Source of the DNA: Pseudomonadota bacterium
GTDB lineage: Bacteria; Pseudomonadota; Gammaproteobacteria; Burkholderiales; Burkholderiaceae_D
Direction: 5' to 3'
Length of the DNA: 29,138 nucleotides
NCBI GenBank assembly: GCA_023422955.1
Contig: JAFAGG010000108.1
Location: 1-29,138 of the forward strand
Below are positions 16,727-24,927 of the stretch, piece by piece; position 1 is the stretch's first letter; every line of letters starts with the position of its first letter. The translations under genes and the position numbers were made by a program. Below the pieces are notes generated by a model. The model had not been told where the DNA came from. It ran no database searches and saw nothing but the letters and a program-made list of their open reading frames with translations.

Positions 16727-17974
16727 TTAAAACCTTCGCGCTGCATCCAGCGCAAGGCCGGTGCCTATGCTCCCAAACGGATCGCCTTCCACTCGCCGTG
16801 CCGATGGCAGCAGCGCTGCGATTCGCTGGCGCAGCAGCGGCACGCCGCTGGAGCCGCCGGTGAAGAAAACGGTATCGACGGCAGCGGCAGCGACTCCGGT
16901 CTGCGCCAGCATGCCGCGCACCGTGCTTTCGATGCTGTCGACCAGATGCGAGATCGCGTTGTCGAAGTCGGCGCGTTGCAGCGGCAAGGGCAGATCGGGC
17001 CCGAGGCGATCGAGCGGCAGCGTTACAGCGTCTTGCGCGGACAGCGCAATCTTTCCTTGCTCGACCTGCATCGCCAGCCAGTGGCCGTCGCGCTGCGCTA
17101 TCAGTTTCAGCAGCAGCGCAAGCTTGTCGCGCTCGCAGGCATCGCGGACTAAGTCTTGCAGTTCGCGCCAGACCTTCTGGGTATAGACGAAGTTGATCGT
17201 ATGCCAGGTAGCGAGATTGAAGTAATAACTCGACGGCACGTCCAGGCCGTTGTTCAGCCGGCTGCCGAGCCCGAGCAAGGGCATCGCCGCGGCCAGGCTC
17301 AGGTACTTGTCGAAATCGGTGCCGCCTATGTGCACGCCGGCACTGGCGAGGATGTCGTCGCGGCGCTCTGCTTTCTTCGCGCGTTCAGGCCCCAGCCGCA
17401 CCAGCGAAAAGTCCGAGGTGCCGCCGCCGATGTCGGCGATCAGCACCAGTTCCTCGCCGCTTATGCGCGACTCGTAATCGAAAGCGGCGGCGATAGGCTC
17501 ATACTGGAACAGCACATCGCGAAAGCCGGCCGCGCGCACGATTTCTTCCAGCGTGTCTTGCGCCAGCCGGTCGGCAGCATCGTTGTCGTCGATGAAATGC
17601 ACCGGCCTGCCGACCACTGCCTGCGTGAAGGACTCTCCGGCAGCGGCTTCGCCGCGACGTTTGAGTTCACGCACAAAAAGGCTGAGCAGCTCGCGAAAGG
17701 GCAGAGCGCGGCCTTCGACCTCGGTCTGGCTATCGATCAACGCAGTGCCCAGCAGGCTTTTCAGCGAGCGCATCAGCCGGCCTTCGTAGCCGGCCAGATA
17801 GTCGCTCAGCGCAGCACGGCCGAACAGCACCTTGTTGTCGTCGGCATTGAAGAAGACGACCGAAGGCAGGGTCGGCCGGCCGTCTTCCAGCGGCAGCAGG
17901 GCGGGCTGACCAGGCCGGTGGAAACCGATGGTGGAGTTCGAGGTGCCGAAATCGACGCCGCAGGCGAGAGACAT
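16727..17974 (-). CDS. yegD: Hsp70-family protein, YegD type
   Basis: 415-aa non-canonical Hsp70. It has the actin-like ATPase fold but no DnaK-style substrate-binding domain, as in E. coli YegD (about 450 aa). Phosphate-1 GVDFGTSNS at 6-14, phosphate-2 ADIGGGTSDFSLV near 190, and the adenosine loop FTGGSSGVPLLR near 375 are present. A helical insertion around 255-345 (LATWHTINFVYTQKVWRELQ onward) is typical of YegD-like members. The biological role of this class is poorly known. It is transcribed away from the hybrid kinase, with the HD hydrolase downstream on the same strand. Confidence 0.88.
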   Translation of the reverse strand: MSLACGVDFGTSNSTIGFHRPGQPALLPLEDGRPTLPSVVFFNADDNKVLFGRAALSDYLAGYEGRLMRSLKSLLGTALIDSQTEVEGRALPFRELLSLFVRELKRRGEAAAGESFTQAVVGRPVHFIDDNDAADRLAQDTLEEIVRAAGFRDVLFQYEPIAAAFDYESRISGEELVLIADIGGGTSDFSLVRLGPERAKKAERRDDILASAGVHIGGTDFDKYLSLAAAMPLLGLGSRLNNGLDVPSSYYFNLATWHTINFVYTQKVWRELQDLVRDACERDKLALLLKLIAQRDGHWLAMQVEQGKIALSAQDAVTLPLDRLGPDLPLPLQRADFDNAISHLVDSIESTVRGMLAQTGVAAAAVDTVFFTGGSSGVPLLRQRIAALLPSARRVEGDPFGSIGTGLALDAARRF

Positions 17975-18512
17975 GATGCTTTCAGATCAGGGTTGCGAAA
18001 AGGGCGACCATCATACTCTTTTGCACCGTTCAAGGCTGGCACCCGGTAGCGGGGTTCGGAAGCCATCTATTGGCCGGAACTGTTAAAGCGCCGAAAAGCT
18101 GCCTCAAGAAAACCAAGAAAAGAAAATCAAGAAAAAACCGCTCTCCCGCTGCATTCAACGCTCTCTCACCGAAAAGATAAGAAAAGCCCCGAACACTTAC
18201 CGCGTTCGCGCTCTTGCACAGCCTCGACCCGAAGCGCATTGAAATACAGCGCAATTGATCGCCGGCCTGGAAAAATCGGAAAGCTCCTTACCCCTACCAT
18301 CACTTGCCAAAGAAGAAATGAGCTGATTTGCCGGCCACGCATTTATCCAGTTGAGGCATCTGCAGTTTACTTGAGGCAGCTCAATTTTCAAGCCGATTGC
18401 TCGATTAACAGCAGAGAGCGCTTTGCTTTCGAGATATAAAGACGGGTTATTTGCAATACCGGATTTCCATTTTTGCAACACAAAACCTTCGCTTTTGCTG
18501 CCTCTCTTGAGT
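17975..18512. other. Intergenic region between divergent yegD-like gene and hybrid kinase
   Basis: About 540 bp. An A-rich stretch at 18105-18137 contains three CAAGAAAA units (18105-18112, 18114-18121, 18128-18135) that could bend DNA. ORFs on the minus strand here (18030-18254 and 18197-18634) have no family features. The kinase frame extends back to a TTG at 18423 without coding character. Confidence 0.5.
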
Positions 18513-20519
18513 ATGAACTCCTCGATGTCTGCTACACCGTTTTCCAAGCGTTTCGTCTTGCTATCCTTCATTGCCTGGCTGCTCACAATCGGCATCTTTA
18601 TAGCTGATGCGCTGACTCCCTTGAGTATCGCCATTGCGGTGCTTTATGGAATTGTCATCTTGTTAGTCGCTTCGGTATGGAGCCGTAGAGGGGTGCTAGT
18701 CATGACGGGCTTCTGCATGACACTCACTTTGGTGAGCTATGCCATCGGGCACGGCTTTTCTTCTTTGGGTCCTGCTTTCGGGCGCTGCCTGATTAGCCTT
18801 TCAGCATTGGCAATCATTTCTTTTCTGGTATTGAGAATGCAGGCGGCGAATCAACACCTGCGCGATATGAACAATACTCTTGAAGAGCGGATTGCCGTGC
18901 GAACCAGCGAACTTCAAGGTACCTATGAACAATTGCAGCAATCGCAAAAGCTGGAAGCAATAGGAAAGCTGACAGGCGGCGTAGCACACGACTTCAACAA
19001 CATACTTCAAGTCATCATCAGCAATCTTCAGATGGCGCAAATGGAGCTGCCGGAAAATCATCCTTGTCACCGCCGTGTTGAAGCGGCTGCCTATGCTGCG
19101 GATCGCGGCACCAAGCTGTCTTCCCAACTCCTTGCCTTTGCGCGCCGCCAGCCCCTGCAACCCAAGGCCATCAACCTGGGCCGGGTCGTACGCGAGATGG
19201 ACGAGCTTTTAAGGCGTGCGCTGGGCGAATCCATTGAGATTGAAACGGTGGTGAGCGCCGGGCTCTGGATTACTGCTGTTGACGTTCACCAGCTTGAGAA
19301 TGCCATTCTTAACATAGCGATCAATTCACGCGATGCCATGAACGGCGAAGGAAGACTCACCCTGGAACTGGGCAACGTGATGCTGGATGATCATTACGTC
19401 TCTTCCGAGATAGATGTCCCTGCTGGGCAATATGTCATGCTCGCCATTTCCGATACCGGATGCGGCATGCCCCAGGAAACCATGTCCCATGCTTTCGAAC
19501 CTTTTTTCACCACCAAGCGCGAAGGTGAAGGAACGGGGTTAGGACTTAGTATGGTGTTCGGATTTGTAAAACAGAGTAATGGCCATATCCGGATATATAG
19601 CGAAGTCAACAGCGGCACGACCGTAAAAATTTATTTGCCTCGCTGCGACCTGGCCGAGGAAGTCGTGTCAGAAATCGTAGCGCGGCCCGTAGTCGGCGGC
19701 ACCGAAACGATCCTGGTGGTGGAAGATGATCTGATTGTGCAGGCCACGGCGGTGGATATGCTGACTGCACTGGGCTATCGGGTATTGAAGGCAAACGATG
19801 GCGAGAGCGCATTAATTGTTCTGCAAAGCGGAGTCCCGGTTGACCTTCTCTTTACTGATGTCGTCATGCCAGGGCCGGTTCGCAGCCCCGAGTTGGCGAA
19901 GCAGGCAAAACAGCTGCTCCCTAACATCGAGGTCCTCTTCACATCGGGCTATACGCAAAACGCGATTGTGCATGGCGGCCGTCTCGATCCCGGGGTAGAG
20001 CTGATCAGCAAGCCTTACCGCAGAGAAGACCTGGCGCGCAAGATACGACACATGCTTTCTAACGCGCAGCCAATCGTGATCCCGGAGGGCACGCTGCTGA
20101 GCTCCTCCCAGGAGAAAGACTCAATCTCTCAGCTTTCGCCTTTGCGTATTCTGGTCGTGGAAGACAACCTGAACACGCAAAAGATTCTATGCGAGGTATT
20201 AACCAAGCTGGGACACCTGGTAAAAGGATACAGCAGCGCTGAAGAGGCGCTGCAAGAGTTCGAGCAGAACAGGTTCGAGGTTTTGCTGACTGATGTTAAT
20301 TTGCCGGGCATGTCCGGCGTGGACCTTGCACGTCAAGTATTCGCTCAAGAACCTGCAACAAAAATCATCATTGCGTCGGGATATGGTGCCATCGCAAGCG
20401 ATGAATTCGAATTTGAAACGGTGTTTATGCCAAAGCCGTTCAATATTGAAAAGCTCAAGAATGTTCTGACCGACGTTAGCTCAAGCATCCCTTATGTCTC
20501 TAACGCAGAGAATGCCTGA
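18513..20519 (+). CDS. Hybrid sensor histidine kinase with two receiver domains
   Basis: 668 aa from ATG 18513; the frame reaches a TTG at 18423 but the ATG before the membrane region is preferred. Three to four hydrophobic segments span about 14-108 with little periplasmic sequence, then a coiled linker. The kinase core has H-box AHDFNNIL with H159, N-box around N267/N271, G1 DTGCGM at 314-319, F-box FEPFFTTK at 328-335 and G2 GTGLGLS at 340-346. Two receivers follow: REC1 (about 398-515) with D405/D406, phospho-acceptor D449 and K500; REC2 (about 545-655) with E550/D551, D594 and K641. There is no output or Hpt domain and no neighbouring response regulator, so it must signal to partners elsewhere. 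The signal is unknown; the membrane-embedded input suggests a membrane or hydrophobic cue. Confidence 0.9.
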   Translation: MNSSMSATPFSKRFVLLSFIAWLLTIGIFIADALTPLSIAIAVLYGIVILLVASVWSRRGVLVMTGFCMTLTLVSYAIGHGFSSLGPAFGRCLISLSALAIISFLVLRMQAANQHLRDMNNTLEERIAVRTSELQGTYEQLQQSQKLEAIGKLTGGVAHDFNNILQVIISNLQMAQMELPENHPCHRRVEAAAYAADRGTKLSSQLLAFARRQPLQPKAINLGRVVREMDELLRRALGESIEIETVVSAGLWITAVDVHQLENAILNIAINSRDAMNGEGRLTLELGNVMLDDHYVSSEIDVPAGQYVMLAISDTGCGMPQETMSHAFEPFFTTKREGEGTGLGLSMVFGFVKQSNGHIRIYSEVNSGTTVKIYLPRCDLAEEVVSEIVARPVVGGTETILVVEDDLIVQATAVDMLTALGYRVLKANDGESALIVLQSGVPVDLLFTDVVMPGPVRSPELAKQAKQLLPNIEVLFTSGYTQNAIVHGGRLDPGVELISKPYRREDLARKIRHMLSNAQPIVIPEGTLLSSSQEKDSISQLSPLRILVVEDNLNTQKILCEVLTKLGHLVKGYSSAEEALQEFEQNRFEVLLTDVNLPGMSGVDLARQVFAQEPATKIIIASGYGAIASDEFEFETVFMPKPFNIEKLKNVLTDVSSSIPYVSNAENA

Positions 20520-20631
20520 TCATTGCGGTTATTTCATGCCACCCCTGCTTTTTCTGCCTTCCCGGCGAGAGGGCAGCAGGTAGCTCATACTCTCGGGATC
20601 TGGACGGTCAGCTGACGAACTTTGCCGGCAT

Positions 20632-21453
20632 TCAGTCTTTGCCGCGCGCTTCCGCAAGGGCGATAGTGAGATGCTGCACTTTCTTTTTCAGTTGATCGCG
20701 CTCTTCTGTGAGGGCATTCACTAATGCCATCAGTCGGTGGATTTCGCGTTGATCGGGCGTGGCATCGTCAGGAGGAGGCGCGAGTTGCGGCCTGGGCGGC
20801 AATTTGGCTTCACGCACCTGCCTTGCGACCTGGCGCAACTCCTTCTTTCCACCGGCAACGGCGGCCACTTGTTTTTCGCTGGGCAGGGAAGCGACGGCCG
20901 CTGCTGCATTAATGGAAATCACGCCGGCCTTGACGGCACTCACCAGTTCCGGTGCGGCGGCTTTTTTAATTTTCTCTATCTGCCCCAGCGTTGCGCTGCT
21001 CACGCGCGCGGCGCGTGCAATCGCTTCCCGGCTTAATTGCGGCCGGCTCTCTGTCCTGGCGGTGGCAGGCGTATCCGCCTCCTTTGCTTCAGGCTGCGGC
21101 GTCCCTGTCTCGGCTTGTGCCAGGCGCGCCGCCATGATTTCCTTCTTTCGCAGCGCCAGCACTCCTCGCTGAAAATCCGATACGCTGCGCCGGCCGAGAT
21201 GATTATCGATCATCCACAGATGGACATCATCCATCGACTGGAACGCGTGATTCTGAACGGTATGAAAAGGAAGACCATGCTTCTGGCAAATGCTGTAACG
21301 ATTGTGTCCATCCACCAGAAGCTCGCCCCACAACACCAGCGCATCACGGCAGCCTTCCGCGAGCAGACTGCGTTCGAGCGCCGCGTATTCGTCTTCGGTA
21401 AGCGGATCAATATAAGAACGGAGATCTTCGTTAATGGTAAGGGTAATGGTCAT
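20632..21453 (-). CDS. Orphan ParB-fold DNA-binding protein
   Basis: 273 aa from ATG 21453; the frame also opens at ATG 21492, and neither has a clear Shine-Dalgarno. Residues 1-90 match the ParB/RepB/Spo0J N-terminal fold (PLTEDEYAALERSLLAEG, then LLVDGHNRYSICQKHGLPF). Here the usual GERR box is replaced by DGHNRY, as in ParB-like proteins that are not chromosome-partition CTPases. A second helical unit (about 138-190: LSREAIARAARVSSATLGQI) looks like a helix-turn-helix, and the C-terminus (236-268) is a coiled coil. Pro-rich, Ala-rich linkers separate them. There is no parA neighbour, so it is not a standard segregation operon. It may be a transcription regulator or a remnant of an integrated plasmid. 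Confidence 0.78.
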   Translation of the reverse strand: MTITLTINEDLRSYIDPLTEDEYAALERSLLAEGCRDALVLWGELLVDGHNRYSICQKHGLPFHTVQNHAFQSMDDVHLWMIDNHLGRRSVSDFQRGVLALRKKEIMAARLAQAETGTPQPEAKEADTPATARTESRPQLSREAIARAARVSSATLGQIEKIKKAAAPELVSAVKAGVISINAAAAVASLPSEKQVAAVAGGKKELRQVARQVREAKLPPRPQLAPPPDDATPDQREIHRLMALVNALTEERDQLKKKVQHLTIALAEARGKD

Positions 21454-21615
21454 GTGGCAAGAGAATAAAACGACAACAGCGAGTTTACACATTGCCGCCG
21501 ATTTATGGGGACCGGAAACGCGGCAATTGCTGATTAGGCGAGCCCTTGCTCCACGCTCATTTCACACGAGCATGCACGAACCGAAGCGGCAGCTCAAGCC
21601 GGATCCGGATGTTTA

Positions 21616-21644
21616 GTACACGCAATGTGATTCAAGCCTATAAT
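21616..21644 (+). promoter_or_regulatory. Candidate sigma70 promoter for the 36-aa gene
   Basis: A perfect -10 box TATAAT at 21639-21644, with only a weak -35 (around 21615-21620, AGTACA, 18-bp spacer). Two GAGCACG copies at 21650-21656 and 21661-21667, 11 bp apart, fall near the predicted start point and could be an operator. Confidence 0.5.
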
Positions 21645-21707
21645 CAATTGAGCACGCAATGAGCACGAGAGCCGCAACATCACTGTTTTACCTAATGGAG
21701 TCATGCC

Positions 21708-21818
21708 ATGAGCAAAAGCCAGGACAGCAAAAAAGCAGTCAAGAAAGAACCCCTTAAATCCCCGAAAGAGAAAAAGGAAGCGAAGAAGCTGAAGAAGGAA
21801 GCAATGAAGCGCCAATAG
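21708..21818 (+). CDS. 36-residue lysine-rich small protein
   Basis: A short gene beginning MSKSQDSKKAVKKEPLKSPK and ending KKEAMKRQ before TAG. GGAG at 21697-21700 is 7 nt upstream of the ATG, a perfect TATAAT promoter box is about 64 nt upstream, and an intrinsic terminator starts at the stop codon, so it looks like a complete monocistronic unit. About 40% of residues are Lys, with Glu; it is expected to be disordered or helical and to bind nucleic acid or acidic partners. Function unknown. Confidence 0.72.
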   Translation: MSKSQDSKKAVKKEPLKSPKEKKEAKKLKKEAMKRQ

Positions 21819-21839
21819 TCCGGGCTTGCCGGATTTTTT
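21819..21839 (+). terminator. Intrinsic terminator of the lysine-rich gene
   Basis: Stem TCCGG (21819-21823) / CCGGA (21829-21833) with loop GCTTG, followed directly by six T residues (21834-21839). The stem is short but the U tract is good. Confidence 0.72.
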
Positions 21840-21872
21840 CAACGCGCCTGATATCGCCGACCTATCCGCGAC

Positions 21873-22118
21873 TCATTTCGTAGGTTTGCGCGGACGCTTG
21901 GGCGGCACATGGGGCCGCGACTTGTTTCTTTGTTCGAAAATCGTTCTTGCATCCTGTTCCGCCCGCTCCTGGGTACGCATTTCGGGAAGGTCATCATGCA
22001 AGGTAAAGAAATCCGCCGCCTGGGCTTGCATCACCCGCTTGATCGCATTCTCGTCGCTCAAGTCATACAGCTCGGTCAACAAGGTGGTGACTTCGTCCAG
22101 ATATTCTTCATAGGTCAT
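21873..22118 (-). CDS. Small hypothetical protein (81 aa)
   Basis: 81 aa from ATG 22118, supported by GGAG about 8 nt upstream on the minus strand; the frame extends to 22235 but that part looks non-coding. The N-terminal two thirds are acidic and helical (MTYEEYLDEVTTLLTELYDL). The tail is strongly basic and Pro/Arg/Lys-rich (SRPHVPPKRPRKPTK), possibly contacting nucleic acid. No membrane segment, no recognised domain. It lies between the lysine-rich gene and tRNA-fMet, transcribed away from the tRNA. Confidence 0.62.
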   Translation of the reverse strand: MTYEEYLDEVTTLLTELYDLSDENAIKRVMQAQAADFFTLHDDLPEMRTQERAEQDARTIFEQRNKSRPHVPPKRPRKPTK

Positions 22119-22247
22119 TTTCCAGCTCCGATTGATTTGTGATGCCTGGCATCTTTGCATATTACCGCCTCGTCGCGATAGGCCATGAAATGCATTCGTC
22201 GTCTGAAAACGTTCATGGCCCGCAGCAGCAGCCATTGCCGATTAAAC

Positions 22248-22276
22248 TTGTTGCATCGCTACCTGGCCTGTACAAT
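22248..22276 (+). promoter_or_regulatory. Sigma70 promoter of tRNA-fMet
   Basis: -35 TTGTTG (22248-22253), exact 17-bp spacer, -10 TACAAT (22271-22276). The transcript would start about 7 nt before the mature tRNA 5' end at 22290. Confidence 0.72.
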
Positions 22277-22289
22277 GCGTTCCTACAGA

Positions 22290-22366
<77 letters not shown>

Positions 22367-22383
22367 CATACATCCTCTTGCCT

Positions 22384-22416
22384 AAAGCCTGGTTCCTGTC
22401 GCCAGGCTTTCTTGCT
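22384..22416 (+). terminator. Terminator of tRNA-fMet
   Basis: Perfect 9-bp stem AAAGCCTGG (22384-22392) / CCAGGCTTT (22402-22410), loop of 9 nt, then a T-rich CTTGCTT. It lies before the helicase start and argues against any helicase start upstream of about 22420. Confidence 0.75.
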
Positions 22417-22495
22417 TGTACGGTTCACACATCATGTGTCGGAATCGCCCACCTGTCAGCTTGCCGGCCCTCTGAGGCCAGCACGAACCATCACT

Positions 22496-23884
22496 ATGAA
22501 TTCGACCTCTTTTTCCAGTCTGCCGTTAGCGCCTGCCTTGCTGCGCAATCTCGACCAGCTTGGCTATCGCGAAATGACGCCGATACAGGCGCAGAGTCTG
22601 CCGCTGATCTTGCAGCAAGGCGACCTGATTGCACAAGCCAAGACGGGCAGCGGCAAGACGGCCACGTTCGGCCTGGGCATCCTGCACAAACTCAATCCCG
22701 CCTGGTTCGCCACGCAGGCGCTGGTGCTGTGCCCGACCCGTGAACTGGCAGACCAAGTCGCGAACGAGTTGCGGCGCCTGGCGCGCTTTGCCGACAACAT
22801 CAAGGTACTCACCTTGTGCGGCGGCGTGGCGATGCGGCCGCAGATCGCCTCGCTGGAACATGGTGCGCATATCGTGGTTGGCACGCCGGGGCGCATTCGC
22901 GATCACCTAGGCCGCAACACCATTGATCTGTCGACCGTACAAACCCTGGTGCTGGATGAAGCGGACCGCATGGTAGACATGGGCTTATACGAGGAAATCG
23001 ACGGCATCGTCAGCGCCTGCCCGGCGCGCCGGCAAACGCTGCTGTTCTCCGCCACCTATCCGGACAACATCCGCAAGGCGAGCGCCCCTTTTTTGAAAGA
23101 TCCGGTCGAGATCAAGGTCGAAGCGCAGCATGATGACAGCCAGATCGAGCAGCGATTTTATGAAGTGAGCAACGAGCACCGCAACACGGCGGTTGCGCAA
23201 TTGCTGAACCACTACCAGCCGACATCGACAATCGCATTTTGCAATACCAAGATTCATTGCCGTGAACTGGCCGATGAATTATGCGCGCAGGGATTTTCCG
23301 CCGTAGCGCTGCACGGCGACCTGGAGCAGCGCGAACGTGAAGAGATCCTGGTGCTGTTCGCCAACCAGAGCTGCTCGGTACTGGTGGCTACCGATGTCGC
23401 TGCGCGGGGACTGGATATCCAGGCGCTGGATGCGGTCATCAATGTCGATGTATCGAAAGACACCGAGGTGCATATCCACCGCATTGGCCGCACCGGGCGA
23501 AGCCAGGACAAGGGACTGGCGCTTAGCCTGTGTGCGCCGAATGAAAAGAAATGGGTAAGGCTGATCGAAGAATATCAGCATGCGCCGGTGTCATGGTTTG
23601 AGCTGCCGCCGCCAGCGGCGACAGGGCGCACCACGCTGCAGGCGCCCATGCTTACCTTATGCATCATGGGCGGCAAGAAAGACAAGCTGCGTCCCGGCGA
23701 CCTGCTCGGTGCGCTGACCGGCGAGGTCGGCCTGACGAAAGAGCAAGTCGGGAAAATCAATGTGTTTGAATTCGTCACTTATGTAGCGCTGCACCGGCAG
23801 ATCGCGAACACCGCGTTCTCGCGCTTAAGCAGCGGCAACATCAAGGGAAGAAATTTCAAAATGCGCTTGCTTGCAGCCGTATAG
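22496..23884 (+). CDS. dbpA: DEAD-box ATP-dependent RNA helicase DbpA
   Basis: 462 aa, close to E. coli DbpA (457 aa). It remodels 23S rRNA during large-subunit assembly, recognising hairpin 92 through its C-terminal domain. Q motif around 26-36 (MTPIQAQSLP), motif I AKTGSGKT 48-55, Ia PTRELA 80-85, II DEAD 154-157, III SAT 185-187, V VATDVAARGLDI 297-308, VI HRIGRTGR 328-335. The DbpA RNA-binding domain occupies about 385-460 (TLCIMGGKKDKLRPGDLLGALTG onward). The frame opens at 22412, but that codon lies in the tRNA terminator, so ATG 22496 is preferred; its ribosome-binding site is weak. Confidence 0.93.
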   Translation: MNSTSFSSLPLAPALLRNLDQLGYREMTPIQAQSLPLILQQGDLIAQAKTGSGKTATFGLGILHKLNPAWFATQALVLCPTRELADQVANELRRLARFADNIKVLTLCGGVAMRPQIASLEHGAHIVVGTPGRIRDHLGRNTIDLSTVQTLVLDEADRMVDMGLYEEIDGIVSACPARRQTLLFSATYPDNIRKASAPFLKDPVEIKVEAQHDDSQIEQRFYEVSNEHRNTAVAQLLNHYQPTSTIAFCNTKIHCRELADELCAQGFSAVALHGDLEQREREEILVLFANQSCSVLVATDVAARGLDIQALDAVINVDVSKDTEVHIHRIGRTGRSQDKGLALSLCAPNEKKWVRLIEEYQHAPVSWFELPPPAATGRTTLQAPMLTLCIMGGKKDKLRPGDLLGALTGEVGLTKEQVGKINVFEFVTYVALHRQIANTAFSRLSSGNIKGRNFKMRLLAAV

Positions 23885-24137
23885 GCTTCGCTGGAGATAG
23901 GGCATGAATAAGGCATGGGCATGGCAATGAAGCCGGTCCATGGTTGCGGACAGGGCCGCCCGGAAAAATCCGTTTTGCGGATGCGACCATGACAAGACTG
24001 TACGGCGAGGAGATCTGGCGCTTTATGGGATCGTCAACCCTGGCGCTTGGTATCGAGAGCGCTGCGCTGGTTCATACGCCGGCCTCCGTTCGGCGCCAAA
24101 GCAGACGATCTCCATCAACCTGCCTCGTTCCCTTGCG
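23885..24137. other. Intergenic region, no gene seen
   Basis: About 250 bp between dbpA and a convergent small gene. Plus-strand ORFs here (23940-24287, 23944-24228) overlap each other in different frames and show no family features or ribosome-binding site. No convincing terminator for dbpA was found. Confidence 0.45.
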
Positions 24138-24341
24138 TTACGCCGTACAACAAGCAGGCTTCAGCCCTTCTTCTTCGTCGCAGTTCAGACATGCCGGCAT
24201 GCACGTCCAACCCATGCCATCGCCGTAAAGAAAGTAATCAGCTTCAGCGAAATTTTCTGCATCCTTGTCCCTGTCCCCAGGTGTTGAAACTGGCCGCGCG
24301 GAGAAGAACAACTGGAAAAGTTTGCTGACCATTGCGTTCAT
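24138..24341 (-). CDS. Small cysteine-containing protein (67 aa), function unknown
   Basis: 67 aa from ATG 24341, chosen because a very good Shine-Dalgarno (GAGGAGA) lies 8 nt upstream; the frame also opens at 24368. The N-terminus is hydrophobic-basic (MNAMVSKLFQLFFSARPV), then an acidic stretch, then TCMPACLNC with C47, C51 and C54, and a terminal CC at 64-65. The C-x3-C-x2-C spacing could bind a metal, but the protein is far too short for a radical SAM enzyme. Reading one frame over in the C-terminal third gives an Arg-rich sequence (SELRRRRRAEA), so a frameshift in this stretch is possible. No family assigned. Confidence 0.5.
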   Translation of the reverse strand: MNAMVSKLFQLFFSARPVSTPGDRDKDAENFAEADYFLYGDGMGWTCMPACLNCDEEEGLKPACCTA

Positions 24342-24927
24342 TTTTATTTCTCCTCTCATGATGGGCATGGCTATCTTGGCACTTCCTTGTTACATGGGCA
24401 TGACATGGGCCAGATCCGTTCTCCCTTGACGGCCTGAAGCCACACATGCGTTCTTCACGCGAGACAGGTTCGCTGTTTTTCAGCCTGCCGCCCGGACGGC
24501 ACGCCAGTGATGCTGCTACATGCGAAGTGCCACATGGCGAGGTAGGCATGCCAGACTTCGCCCGCTCGATTGCAGGGTAATAAGAGTAAGAAGAAATCGG
24601 CGTCCAGCCGTGCTCATGCTGTGAACATTGCCAAGTACATAAAGCCGCAGCCAGACATGAGGTATACGACGCATCAATGCAACGCATCAAAGACACACGC
24701 TCTGCAAATAAATACAGTTCCAGGCGGGCAAGTCCAATGGATTTGAATATATACTTTTTGAAAGGATGTTTTAGAGGCCGCTGAATTTTTAACACGGCAA
24801 ACTTCTTGACAAAACCATCACACATATCGAGAGAATGCAGGGACATGAACACTCGCTTGGTCGGAAAGTGCCAGTCAGGAATGGCATTTGCGTTTGGCTT
24901 CATCCTGGCCAATAGCGAATCCGGCAT
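24342..24927. other. Long intergenic region before the GGDEF-EAL gene
   Basis: About 585 bp, AT-rich at 24700-24850. A minus-strand ORF (24244-24927) spans it but has no recognisable domain and a low-complexity, coding-unlike composition. A perfect TTGACA (24806-24811) could be a -35 for the GGDEF-EAL gene, with a weak GAGAAT (24831-24836) 19 bp further on. It may hold an unrecognised small RNA or regulatory DNA. Confidence 0.45.

Noticed and set aside
18197..18634. 145-codon minus-strand ORF
   Set aside because: It runs antisense into the kinase gene, has no domain, and its sequence looks like a shadow of the kinase frame.
22412..22495. N-terminal extension of DbpA
   Set aside because: The upstream start lies inside the tRNA-fMet terminator, and the extension is not found in DbpA-type proteins, which start about where ATG 22496 begins.
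24138..24240. Radical SAM motif in the small Cys protein
   Set aside because: The C-x3-C-x2-C spacing matches, but 67 residues cannot hold the radical SAM fold.
23940..24287. Overlapping plus-strand ORFs after dbpA
   Set aside because: Several frames open at once without ribosome-binding sites or family features; treated as chance ORFs.
24244..24927. 227-codon minus-strand ORF
   Set aside because: No recognisable domain, odd composition, no ribosome-binding site, and overlap with the better-supported small gene at 24138-24341.
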